Source: Verrucomicrobiota bacterium (GTDB lineage Bacteria; Verrucomicrobiota; Verrucomicrobiia; Limisphaerales; J093). From it: a DNA stretch of 6,103 nt. The translations under genes and the position numbers were made by a program. Every line of letters begins with the position of its first letter. Position 1 is the stretch's first letter. Positions 1 through 5,936 of this stretch are shown piece by piece. A model generated the notes under the pieces. The model was not told the origin of the DNA. It ran no database searches and saw only the letters and a list, made by a program, of their open reading frames with translations. The stretch is taken from positions 1 to 6,103 of the forward strand of contig JARYMD010000275.1 in assembly GCA_029907285.1 (NCBI GenBank). Reading direction: 5' to 3'.

Positions 1-576
1 CAGCATCATCAGACTCGGCCCAAACACTAACACCTCCGATCGCCCATCACCATCCACATCAGCTAATTCCGCCCTGAGCATGGCAAAGTCCGGAAAGTCC
101 TTCAAGACGACGAACGTGCCCAATGGCTCGAACCGCGCATTCAACACTTCCATCACCACCTCATGAGTCACACGAACGTTCCTCTCCCCACGTGGATCGC
201 CCGGATTCAAACCTGATACAAACTCGACCTGGCTGCTCAACAGGACAATCTCCGGCGACTTGTCACCATCAATATCCCCCGCCCCGCCAAACTCCAGCAT
301 GACCTTCGTGAACCGTTTTCGAGTGACTTCAACCCTCCGGACCAGCCGCAACTCAGAATCGAGCACATGCAGGTAACCCTCCCGATCGGTCAAAAGCACT
401 TCCTGTTTGCCGTCCCCGTCAAGGTCCGCAGAAACGCATCCCGTAAGCCTGATGCGAGCGTCGTAGCGGCATAGTTCCTCGCCCTTGTTGTCAAGCCGCA
501 CAACCGGTCCGATTTCTTGTTGGCCGTTCTCAGCCCAGAATTCATCCGGCCCCGTCACCCACACAACGATGTCTTT
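1..576 (-). CDS. Kinase segment 3: C-terminal FG-GAP repeats, runs off the left edge
   Basis: Third frame of the interrupted kinase. From the A run it reads KDIVVWVTGPDEF and continues without a stop to base 1 (192 codons). It holds three further calcium-type repeats, DLDGDGKQEVLL, DIDGDKSPEIVLL and DVDGDGRSEVLV, in the same style and codon use as segment 2; the KDIVVW strand completes the DLNNDEKK motif left broken in segment 2. The frame is closed upstream by a stop at 589-591, so a join to segment 2 must lie within about 555-588. There is no sensible independent start, so it is a continuation of segment 2 and not a separate gene. The C-terminus lies outside the window. Confidence 0.7.
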
Positions 577-1970
577 TTTTCGTCATTGTTGAGATCAGTG
601 ACAATGGGCACAGCCACCGTATGAAGCTCGCCCATGCAACGTCGCCATATCAGCCTCCCATCACGGCCAAACGCGAACAGATAGCTGTGCTTGTCGTCGG
701 TCCCATCCGGGCCTTCAACGCCGTTATAGACACCGTTTGAGCCGACGAGCAACTCGTCCACGCCATCTCCATCAAGGTCAATCGCAGCAGCATCCCCCGG
801 CCACGGCCCAAAATGATAGGTCCACAACAGTTCTTCACCCGGAAACCTCACACAGCAGACTCCCCGTGGCTGGCTCTTACCGCTGGTGAGATTGGCCAAA
901 ACCTCGAATTTCCCATCGTGGTCAAGGTCAAAAACCCCAATCGGCGCCAACGCTGTCTCAAGCAGTTCCTTGCCCGGCCCCTCAACAACAATCGAGCTCC
1001 TAGCCGCGTACCGAGCCGTCTCATACCGCCAATTCTGAACAACCGAAATCATTGACTCGTCGCCTTTGCGCCAGTGCACGATCGCCTCAGTTGAACCATC
1101 ACCGCTAATGTCTTCAACCACGTTCAATCCGAGATTGCGTCCGCCGACGGGCAGCACCCACTCACCAAGAATATGCCCACGTGCTGACACGGCCAACAGC
1201 TTGCCGTTCCCGGGCACCTGGAATACCGGTTCCGTTATTCCGCTCAGACGGCCGCGCCGCCCATACGACCAGTTATGAACATCGGGCAACTCGATCTTCC
1301 GCCACAACCTGAGCGAAGGCCGCAGCAGCCACGTCAAACCAAACGCAACACAGACCAGCAAAACCACCCCCACTCCCGCAAAAACTTTTGGCCGTTTCAA
1401 AACCCTCAACAAACCACCCTTCGTCCCCCCGTGCGGCCCTTTCGGTTCCTCACCTCGAGCCACAAGCTCCAAATCCTCGCGCACATGCCCAATATGCGCG
1501 TACCGGTCCCGAAGGTCCCGGGCCATCGTCCATTCCGCTATCTTCACCAATGCCACCGGCGCTTTCGGATTCAACGACAGAATCGGCCGCGGCGGACCCG
1601 CCAGAATCTGTTGCAAAACTTCTTCTCTGGTCCTCCCGCAGTACGGCGCCGAACCAGTAAGCATCTCGTAAAGCACCGCACCAAACGAGTAAATGTCGTC
1701 GCGCGTGTCCCCATGCTCTCCCATCGCCGCCGTCGGCGACTGATACTGCGGCGTGCCCGCAATCTCGCTCTGCTCCAGCCCAAGCACAACGTCGTTCAAC
1801 AACGACCGCGCCAGCCCAAAATCGCTCAAGTATGCCCGTCCCTGGCCGTCAAAGAGTATGTTCCTCGGCTTCAGGTCCCGGTGTATAATCCCCCGCCCAT
1901 GCGCATACTCCAGCGCGCCCGCAATCTCCGTCGCCACCCGCAGCACAACATCGGCCGCCAAAGGCCGCCC
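555..1970 (-). CDS. Kinase segment 2: catalytic C-lobe, membrane span and first FG-GAP repeats
   Basis: Second frame of the interrupted kinase, in frame from the G run at 1968-1973; any stand-alone start (such as the TTG at 1961) is probably not a real initiation site. It carries ALEYAHGRGIIHRDLKPRN (catalytic loop), YLSDFGLARS (Mg-binding DFG), the activation segment ending GTPQYQSPTAA, and DIYSFGAVLYEMLTG (helix F). A hydrophobic stretch VFAGVGVVLLVCVAFGLTWL near codons 193-212 of this segment follows a basic RVLKRPK stretch, as expected for a single membrane span with the kinase inside. FG-GAP-like motifs follow: DISGDGSTEAIV, DLDHDGKFEVLA, DLDGDGVDELLV and DLNNDEKK. The frame ends at TGA 555-557, five codons after the A run. 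The APE-type Glu after the activation loop appears to be Thr (SPT). Confidence 0.8.
   Translation of the reverse strand, partial: GRPLAADVVLRVATEIAGALEYAHGRGIIHRDLKPRNILFDGQGRAYLSDFGLARSLLNDVVLGLEQSEIAGTPQYQSPTAAMGEHGDTRDDIYSFGAVLYEMLTGSAPYCGRTREEVLQQILAGPPRPILSLNPKAPVALVKIAEWTMARDLRDRYAHIGHVREDLELVARGEEPKGPHGGTKGGLLRVLKRPKVFAGVGVVLLVCVAFGLTWLLRPSLRLWRKIELPDVHNWSYGRRGRLSGITEPVFQVPGNGKLLAVSARGHILGEWVLPVGGRNLGLNVVEDISGDGSTEAIVHWRKGDESMISVVQNWRYETARYAARSSIVVEGPGKELLETALAPIGVFDLDHDGKFEVLANLTSGKSQPRGVCCVRFPGEELLWTYHFGPWPGDAAAIDLDGDGVDELLVGSNGVYNGVEGPDGTDDKHSYLFAFGRDGRLIWRRCMGELHTVAVPIVTDLNNDEKKTSLCG
573..579 (-). other. Frame break 2: in-phase A AAA AAG heptamer
   Basis: On the minus strand in the upstream frame the codons are GAC GAA AAA AAG, so bases 579 to 573 form A AAA AAG, the same slippery heptamer as in E. 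coli dnaX. Moving to the -1 frame gives NDEKKDIVVW and restores an FG-GAP repeat. One extra A in the run of seven would do the same. No upstream Shine-Dalgarno-like stimulator was seen, and the only nearby stem (CCGGA/TCTGG) starts more than 20 bases downstream. Confidence 0.7.
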
Positions 1971-2464
1971 CCCTCCAGCAACTGCGCAAGACTCCCACCC
2001 TCAGCCAACCGCATCAGCATCCATGCGCCCTCTGCCTGACCAGAAGATTCCAGCACAGGCAGAATGTTCGGGTGCCGCAAACGTTGCGCATGCTCAGCTT
2101 CCTTCAGGAAATACTCGACCGCCCTGCCGTTCGCCGCCAGTTCAGCCCGAAGAAGCTTCAGTGCCACCAGCACCGCTTCGCCCCGCGCCAATTGCCCCGG
2201 CTCCTTCACCTGGCCATTCAACTGCGTTTCCCCTTCCGAACGCTTCAGCGCCATCGTGTCGCGCGCCAAAAACACCACCCCCATTCCGCCCTCGCCTATC
2301 TGCCGCAACAACTCGAACCGCCCAACTGCACCGATCAACCCCGGCCGCGGTGGCGGGCCGATCAAAGGATGCAACGCCACTGCGCCACCGGGCTCGGTCC
2401 CGGGCACAAACGACGTCGCCGGCACCCGACCGGCACCGCGCGGCTCTGGTCCGCCATCGCTCAT
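1871..2464 (-). CDS. Kinase segment 1: N-terminal tail and kinase N-lobe
   Basis: First reading frame of the interrupted kinase. It begins MSDGGPEPRG at the ATG ending at 2464, runs through a Pro/Gly-rich leader, then enters the N-lobe: GRFELLRQIGEGGMGVVFLA (glycine-rich loop), VALKLL (K103) and FLKEAEHAQRLRHPNILPVL (helix C and beta 4). Kinase-like sequence stops at GGSLAQLLEGG near 1968. The frame continues to a TGA at 1871 with an Arg/Cys/Gly-rich tail that is not kinase-like. Read alone it would give 197 residues without HRD or DFG, so it cannot be an active kinase. The frame is also open upstream to 2980, but that part has no kinase character and overlaps recR, so the ATG at 2464 is preferred. 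Confidence 0.7.
   Translation of the reverse strand: MSDGGPEPRGAGRVPATSFVPGTEPGGAVALHPLIGPPPRPGLIGAVGRFELLRQIGEGGMGVVFLARDTMALKRSEGETQLNGQVKEPGQLARGEAVLVALKLLRAELAANGRAVEYFLKEAEHAQRLRHPNILPVLESSGQAEGAWMLMRLAEGGSLAQLLEGGGLWRPMLCCGWRRRLRARWSMRMGGGLYTGT
1967..1973 (-). other. Frame break 1: in-phase G GGG GGC heptamer
   Basis: Read on the minus strand in the upstream kinase frame, the codons are GAG GGG GGC, so bases 1973 to 1967 form an X XXY YYZ heptamer, G GGG GGC. Kinase homology moves to the -1 frame at exactly this run. One extra G would also restore the frame, giving LLEGGRPLAADVV. No convincing downstream stem was seen by eye. Confidence 0.7.
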
Positions 2465-2897
2465 GCTGAAGCCCAGCAAATACTTGCACAACAGACCAAA
2501 AGCAAGCACAAGATTAAACCCGGCGCGCTCAGGCAGGGTCCCATCCCTGCAAAAGAAAATGCAGGTCACTCGAGCAAACCATTCGGTTGCTGTTGTGCCT
2601 CTGCATCGATGCGCTCTTGCAAGCCAAATGAAAGTCTTCCGCCCAACACGGGAATCTGCTGTTCGCAAACGCCGTCGAATTTCTTTGTGCCCGGGCCTCG
2701 CAACACTGTCCGTATGACATTCCAGCACAAAGGCCCGGGAGGGGATGCACCGCAGCCAAGGGCCCAATTCGAGTACGGGTTCGACGTTAGAAACATTCCG
2801 GCGATACCGGCGGATTACGCAGGCGCACCCGGCTCCGGACGCGATCCCGGATTCAACGGGCGCAACAGCACGGCTCCCGGTGCGGCCGGCATCGTGT
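2465..2897. other. Intergenic stretch between recR and the kinase, no recognised gene
   Basis: About 430 bp without a gene I can identify. Several frames are open: minus 2566-2796 (ending RLSFGLQERIDAEAQQQ), a short minus frame that starts at the ATG ending at 2891 (MPAAPGAVLLRP, 25 codons), and a plus frame through 2702-2956 that would overlap the end of recR in antisense. None has a clear ribosome binding site or a family I recognise, and open frames are common by chance at this base composition. The kinase promoter probably lies here but no convincing -35/-10 pair was found. Confidence 0.5.
2534..2565. repeat. Two overlapping inverted repeats upstream of the kinase
   Basis: On the minus strand CCTGCA and TGCAGG (2565-2560 and 2551-2546) form a 6-bp stem around an 8-base pyrimidine loop. 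CAGGG and CCCTG (2549-2545 and 2538-2534) form a second 5-bp stem sharing bases 2546-2549, so the two stems exclude each other. The arrangement resembles alternative leader hairpins about 70-100 bases upstream of the kinase ATG, but no T tract follows. It may be chance. Confidence 0.3.
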
Positions 2898-3515
2898 TCA
2901 CGGCTGAGAACCTGAATCCAACGGATGTCGGTCTTCGAGTGCGCGGGCCAGTGTGAGTTCGTCGGCAAACTCGAGGGCACTCCCTGCGGGGAGGCCGCGG
3001 GCCAATCTGGTGGTTTTCACCCCTTTCTGTGCAAGCCGTTTTGCAAGGTAATGGCTTGTGGCGTCGCCTTCGACGTCAGTCGGCAAAGCAAGGATGATTT
3101 CGCGGATTGGTTCCCGGTCGATTCGTGACTCCAGCTCAGCTATTCGCAAGTCTTCGGGTCCTATGCCGTCTATTGGCGACAGCTTGCCGCCCAAAACATG
3201 GAATCGGCCCCGGTAGGTCCCTGCTTTCTCGATCAAGAGGATATCGACAGGCCGTTCCACAACGCAAACCACCGAAATGTCCCGCGACGGATCACCGCAG
3301 ACCGCGCAAGGCTGGCTTTCGGTCAGCGCACCGCAAATGTCGCAGTGCGCGACTCGTTCCCGAGCTGACACCAGTGCCCTGGCAAGACCTTCAGCGGTTT
3401 CCTTCGGGCTTTGCACGACGAACAAAGCAAGACGCTCAGCGGTGCGGGGGCCAATGCCGGGGAGCTGGCTCAACGCCGCAATCAGTTCTGCTACTGCAGG
3501 TGGAAGCGATCGCAT
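2898..3515 (-). CDS. recR: Recombination mediator protein RecR
   Basis: RecR works with RecF and RecO to load RecA onto SSB-coated single-stranded DNA at gaps and stalled forks; it forms a ring-shaped clamp on DNA. The 205-residue product has the full family order: helix-hairpin-helix LPGIGPRTAERLALFV (18-33), a four-Cys zinc finger (C58, C61, C70, C73), a Toprim domain with VVERPVDILLIE (85-96), YRGRFHVLGGKLSPIDGIGP (101-120) and LPTDVEGDATSHYLA (144-158), and the C-terminal LARGLPAGSALEFADELTLA (171-190). Length is normal for the family (about 200). The ATG at 3515 gives the usual position before the HhH; no strong Shine-Dalgarno is visible. It lies 86 bp after ebfC on the same strand, as in the conserved dnaX-ybaB-recR order. 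Confidence 0.97.
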   Translation of the reverse strand: MRSLPPAVAELIAALSQLPGIGPRTAERLALFVVQSPKETAEGLARALVSARERVAHCDICGALTESQPCAVCGDPSRDISVVCVVERPVDILLIEKAGTYRGRFHVLGGKLSPIDGIGPEDLRIAELESRIDREPIREIILALPTDVEGDATSHYLAKRLAQKGVKTTRLARGLPAGSALEFADELTLARALEDRHPLDSGSQP

Positions 3516-3561
3516 GACTGGTCGCTTTGATCTGTTTCCATTTGAACGGCCATCCCGAAAA

Positions 3562-3592
3562 GCCGGGTCTGGCCAGCCTTTTCAGGCCCGGC
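3562..3592 (-). repeat. Hairpin-forming sequence between ebfC and recR
   Basis: On the minus strand GCCGGG (3592-3587) and CCCGGC (3567-3562) form a 6-bp stem enclosing a small CCT-GAAA-AGG hairpin and the palindrome CTGGCCAG; four T follow immediately at 3561-3558. It may act as a weak terminator or processing site that tunes recR relative to dnaX-ebfC. The T tract is short and followed by CGGG, so full termination is unlikely. Confidence 0.3.
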
Positions 3593-3601
3593 AATGCCGC
3601 G

Positions 3602-3913
3602 TCACATAAGTCCAGGAAATGACAGGCCGCCCGTCACTTTTGCCATTTCGGCTTTGCTTACCTCACTGGCTTTTTCGAGCGCAGCATTGACCGCGGCCAG
3701 CACAAGGTCTTCGAGCAGTTGCGGCTCGGACGGATTAATGACCTGCGGATCGATCTTGATGGACGACAGCGTGCCGTTGCACTTTGCAACAGCCTTTACA
3801 ACACCGCCGCCGCTGCTGGCTTCGACCGTCAGATTGGCCAACTGTTCCTGGACAGCTTCCATTTGACGCTGAATTCGCGTCGCTTGTTTTACGAGTTTTC
3901 CAAGACTGGACAT
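3602..3913 (-). CDS. ebfC: YbaB/EbfC family nucleoid-associated protein
   Basis: Small dimeric DNA-binding protein of the YbaB/EbfC family, nearly always encoded between dnaX and recR; proposed to bind DNA and influence nucleoid organisation. The product is 103 residues, typical length. It starts MSSLGKLVKQATRIQRQMEA, an N-terminal amphipathic helix typical of the family, followed by the beta-rich core with VEASSGGGVVKAVAKCNGTL and IKIDPQVI, and a C-terminal helix VLAAVNAALEKASE ending GGLSFPGLM. The ATG at 3913 is chosen because GGAG (3922-3925) sits 8 bases upstream; a TTG two codons earlier would be only 2 bases from that site. It follows dnaX by 33 bp, so co-transcription and perhaps translational coupling are likely. 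Confidence 0.95.
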   Translation of the reverse strand: MSSLGKLVKQATRIQRQMEAVQEQLANLTVEASSGGGVVKAVAKCNGTLSSIKIDPQVINPSEPQLLEDLVLAAVNAALEKASEVSKAEMAKVTGGLSFPGLM

Positions 3914-3921
3914 GTGCAAAT

Positions 3922-3927
3922 CTCCTG
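3922..3927 (-). promoter_or_regulatory. Shine-Dalgarno site for ebfC
   Basis: CAGGAG on the minus strand, 8 bases before the ATG at 3913. It is the only strong ribosome binding site among the genes here and decides between ATG (3913) and an upstream in-frame TTG (3919). Confidence 0.75.
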
Positions 3928-3946
3928 TTGAAGTTACCGTACCGTT

Positions 3947-5683
3947 TCAGTCGCGAACTTCGGCTATGGTTCCCTTGAAAGTCTCAAGCGCATCTTTGAT
4001 CAACTGATCGTTCTTGAACTCCGCCGGCGAAGGAATTGTCGGCGCGGCTGGCTTCGATTGTATTTCATCTGGCGCAACCGAAATGCTGGGCGCCATTCCT
4101 TCCTCGATCTTCTGAAACTTGATTTGCTCGACCTCGATTCCGAGTTCTTTCAGCTTCGTTTTCAGCAGCGTGTGATTGCGCGGCACGTCAATCAACGGCA
4201 CGTATTCGGCATGCTTCGGTTCAAACCCGATCACAAAAGCCTTTTGCGAAAGGGCGACCGGCTTTGCCTTTATCAAATAACTGCGCACAAACGGCGTGAC
4301 ACGCCCCACCGCTTCCAACACAGCCGACCATGTCCTGCCAAGGTCCACAGACGAGGATTGTTGCCCGCTTGAATCAGCTTCATCTTGTTCAGTTGTCGAA
4401 CCGGGCACATCAGCGGCAACCGGAGCTTTCTGATGGTCCCGCCCAGCAACCGCCGCCCGCAGCGGCTGCATAACGGGTTCGACCGTTTCTTGCTGCACTT
4501 TGGCGCCAACGACGGTTTGTGCTTGCGCATTTTCCGAAGGCGCCGAATCACGAAGAGCAACCAGCCTGCTGAGGATGGTATCGATGTTCGCCGAGTCCCT
4601 TGCTTGTGCAGCTTTGAACAGGGCAACCTCGAGCAGAATTCGCTTGGACACCGCGTCGCGCAGGCGCCACTCGGTGTCCGTAAACACATCAAGAATTCTG
4701 GTGACAGCATCTGTGCTCAGCAACGCCGATTGTTCACGCAAAGCTGCGGCTTCGGGTTCGGAAACATCCAGCAAACTCATGTTTCCCTTGGACACCTGAT
4801 AAATCATCAGGTTTCTGAAATGATTCAGCAGATCGGACAACAATCGGCCCAGATTCTTCCCGTTGCGAGCCAGTTCATCCAATTGTCCGAGCGCCGTTGT
4901 GACATCCCCTTTGCATATCGCGTCCGCAAGGGCAAGAATCTGATCACGGGCTGTGAGACCGAACATTGCAAGGACGTCAGCCTCGACGATCTTGTTTCCA
5001 CAGAAACTGATGAGCTGATCGAGCGTGGATTGGGCGTCACGCATCGCGCCGTCGGCACTCCGTGCCATTGCGTGCAAGGCGGCTTCCTCGATGGTTACAC
5101 CCTCGGCTTCGGCAATGCGTGCAAGGTGCTTGACGATGAGTGCAGCAGGAATGCGCCGCAAATCGAATCGCTGGCAACGCGAAAGAATTGTGGGAAGAAC
5201 TTTCTCAGGGTCAGTGGTTGCGAACATGAACTTCACGTGTGCCGGCGGTTCTTCCAGAGTTTTGAGAAGCGCGTTGAACGCCGCTGCAGTCAGCATGTGA
5301 ACTTCATCGATTATGTAGATTTTGAATTTCGATGAGGCGGGCGCATACTTGACCGCTTCGCGCAGGTCTCGGACCTGCTCGACACTGTTGTTGCTCGCGC
5401 CGTCGATTTCAAGCACGTCCATGGAACGTCCTTCGGCAATCTCGATGCACCGCGGGTCAGAATCGTCAAAGTCCACTCTTGGTCCGCCGGTGCAATTCAG
5501 GCACTTGGCAAAAATCCGTGCGATTGTTGTTTTGCCGGTGCCGCGCGGACCGCAGAATATGTATGCATGGGCAATCCTGCCCTGTTTGACCGCGTTTGTG
5601 AGTGTCTGGGTAACGTGCTCCTGTCCGACCACCTCTTCAAATCTTTGTGGCCGGTACTTGCGTGCCAAAACCTGATAACTCAT
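3947..5683 (-). CDS. dnaX: DNA polymerase III subunit gamma/tau
   Basis: ATPase subunit of the clamp loader, which opens the beta clamp and places it on primed DNA; in tau form it also links polymerase cores and the helicase. The 578-residue product starts with the family signature MSYQVLARKYRPQRFEEVVG. It has Walker A GPRGTGKT (45-52), Walker B IYIIDEVHM with D126-E127, the AAA+ segment AFNALLKTLEEPPAHVKFMF, and SRC (168-170) with the arginine finger. The lid and domain III follow to about residue 375. A low-complexity Gln/Glu/Ala/Ser linker (about 385-455) leads to a C-terminal domain (about 455-525, DLGRTWSAVLEAVGRVTPFV). Length is between E. coli gamma and tau. The zinc module keeps C61, C64 and C79 but lacks the usual middle CxxC. 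No slippery site was seen inside the gene, so a single product is expected. The ATG at 5683 fits the family start; no clear Shine-Dalgarno precedes it. Confidence 0.97.
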   Translation of the reverse strand: MSYQVLARKYRPQRFEEVVGQEHVTQTLTNAVKQGRIAHAYIFCGPRGTGKTTIARIFAKCLNCTGGPRVDFDDSDPRCIEIAEGRSMDVLEIDGASNNSVEQVRDLREAVKYAPASSKFKIYIIDEVHMLTAAAFNALLKTLEEPPAHVKFMFATTDPEKVLPTILSRCQRFDLRRIPAALIVKHLARIAEAEGVTIEEAALHAMARSADGAMRDAQSTLDQLISFCGNKIVEADVLAMFGLTARDQILALADAICKGDVTTALGQLDELARNGKNLGRLLSDLLNHFRNLMIYQVSKGNMSLLDVSEPEAAALREQSALLSTDAVTRILDVFTDTEWRLRDAVSKRILLEVALFKAAQARDSANIDTILSRLVALRDSAPSENAQAQTVVGAKVQQETVEPVMQPLRAAVAGRDHQKAPVAADVPGSTTEQDEADSSGQQSSSVDLGRTWSAVLEAVGRVTPFVRSYLIKAKPVALSQKAFVIGFEPKHAEYVPLIDVPRNHTLLKTKLKELGIEVEQIKFQKIEEGMAPSISVAPDEIQSKPAAPTIPSPAEFKNDQLIKDALETFKGTIAEVRD

Positions 5684-5707
5684 TGCAGTAAACTCAGAAA
5701 ATCCGTC

Positions 5708-5722
5708 CGCTCACACCGAGCG
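5708..5722 (-). other. Small hairpin between SRP RNA and dnaX
   Basis: CGCTC-GGTGT-GAGCG on the minus strand, a perfect 5-bp stem, followed after five bases by ATTTTC. This may be a weak terminator or processing signal for the SRP RNA. It ends about 25 bases before the dnaX ATG, so it could also influence dnaX translation. Both readings are guesses. Confidence 0.25.
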
Positions 5723-5773
5723 CGTGGTCAGGCAGAATGCGTTTCGTCCTGCGCTCTTCCGGTCTGAATCAAG

Positions 5774-5867
5774 TGCCAGGGCGACCGCGGCAGATGCAGA
5801 GCTTGTTACCGTTGCTGCCTTCCGGCCCTGGCGGGGTTGGCAAGTCCACATTCCGCGGGCCCTGGCA
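5774..5867 (-). ncRNA. ffs: Bacterial small signal recognition particle RNA (4.5S type)
   Basis: RNA scaffold of the signal recognition particle; with Ffh it directs nascent membrane proteins to FtsY and the translocon. The diagnostic apical domain is present on the minus strand: CCAGGGCCGGAAGGCAGCAA, including the GCC-GGAA-GGC tetraloop hairpin (5826-5817) and the AGCA internal-loop side bound by the Ffh M domain. The two ends pair: TGCCAGGGC with GCCCTGGCA (5867-5859 with 5782-5774, 9 bp), then CCGCGG with CCGCGG (5858-5853 with 5790-5785) across a two-base bulge. The core is about 94 nt, the small type without an Alu domain. Exact 5' and 3' ends are uncertain by several bases. Position just upstream of dnaX matches a known gene order. 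The plus and minus open frames that overlap it are not genes. Confidence 0.93.
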
Positions 5868-5878
5868 AATCCACGTCG

Positions 5879-5907
5879 ATTAAGACGCATCCCACTAACT
5901 GCAGCAA
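5879..5907 (-). promoter_or_regulatory. Candidate promoter of the SRP RNA (sigma-70-like)
   Basis: On the minus strand TTGCTG (5907-5902) and CTTAAT (5884-5879) are separated by exactly 17 bases. Transcription would start near the GG at 5872-5871, four to five bases before the paired 5' end of the SRP RNA. Position and spacing fit well; the -10 matches the consensus only partly. It could also drive dnaX-ebfC-recR if the RNA is not terminated. Confidence 0.45.
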
Positions 5908-5936
5908 GCACAAACAGCTTCGAAACGCTCCACCTC

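Larger units (their letters stand above)
1..2464 (-). pseudogene. Transmembrane Ser/Thr protein kinase with FG-GAP repeats, interrupted by two -1 frame shifts, 3' end outside window
   Basis: Three adjacent minus-strand frames join into one protein of at least 822 residues, still open at the window edge. Reconstructed layout: Pro/Gly-rich N-terminus (1-45); Hanks-type kinase domain (about 49-330) with glycine loop GEGGMGVV (57-64), VALK lysine (K103), probable helix-C Glu (E122), HRDLKPRN (195-202) and DFG (215-217); one hydrophobic membrane span (362-381); then a long region with at least seven FG-GAP/VCBS calcium-type motifs. By family knowledge the kinase would be cytoplasmic and the repeats extracytoplasmic, probably a beta-propeller; ligand and substrates are unknown. 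The frame shifts at 1967-1973 and 573-579 each correspond to one missing base in a homopolymer. The two joins restore continuous, family-like sequence (for example LLEGGRPLAADVV and NNDEKKDIVVW). It could be a true pseudogene, an intact gene with sequencing errors, or a frameshifted gene. Start is the ATG at 2464; no clear Shine-Dalgarno is visible. Confidence 0.75.

Noticed and set aside
2470..2510. Possible kinase promoter TTGCTT - 17 bases - TATTTG on the minus strand
   Set aside because: Weak -10 match and a start site only a few bases from the ATG, leaving no room for a ribosome site.
1275..2956. Long plus-strand open frames (1275-2039, 1753-2469, 2064-2717, 2072-2956)
   Set aside because: They are Pro/Arg/Ser-rich antisense shadows of the kinase gene, with no recognisable domains.
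2464..2980. Extension of the kinase N-terminal frame upstream to 2980
   Set aside because: The extra part is Arg/Cys-rich, has no kinase character and overlaps the end of recR; MSDGGPEPRG at 2464 is a better start.
4385..5335. 316-codon plus-strand open frame inside dnaX
   Set aside because: Exact antisense of strongly conserved dnaX sequence, Cys/Arg/His-rich, no family features.
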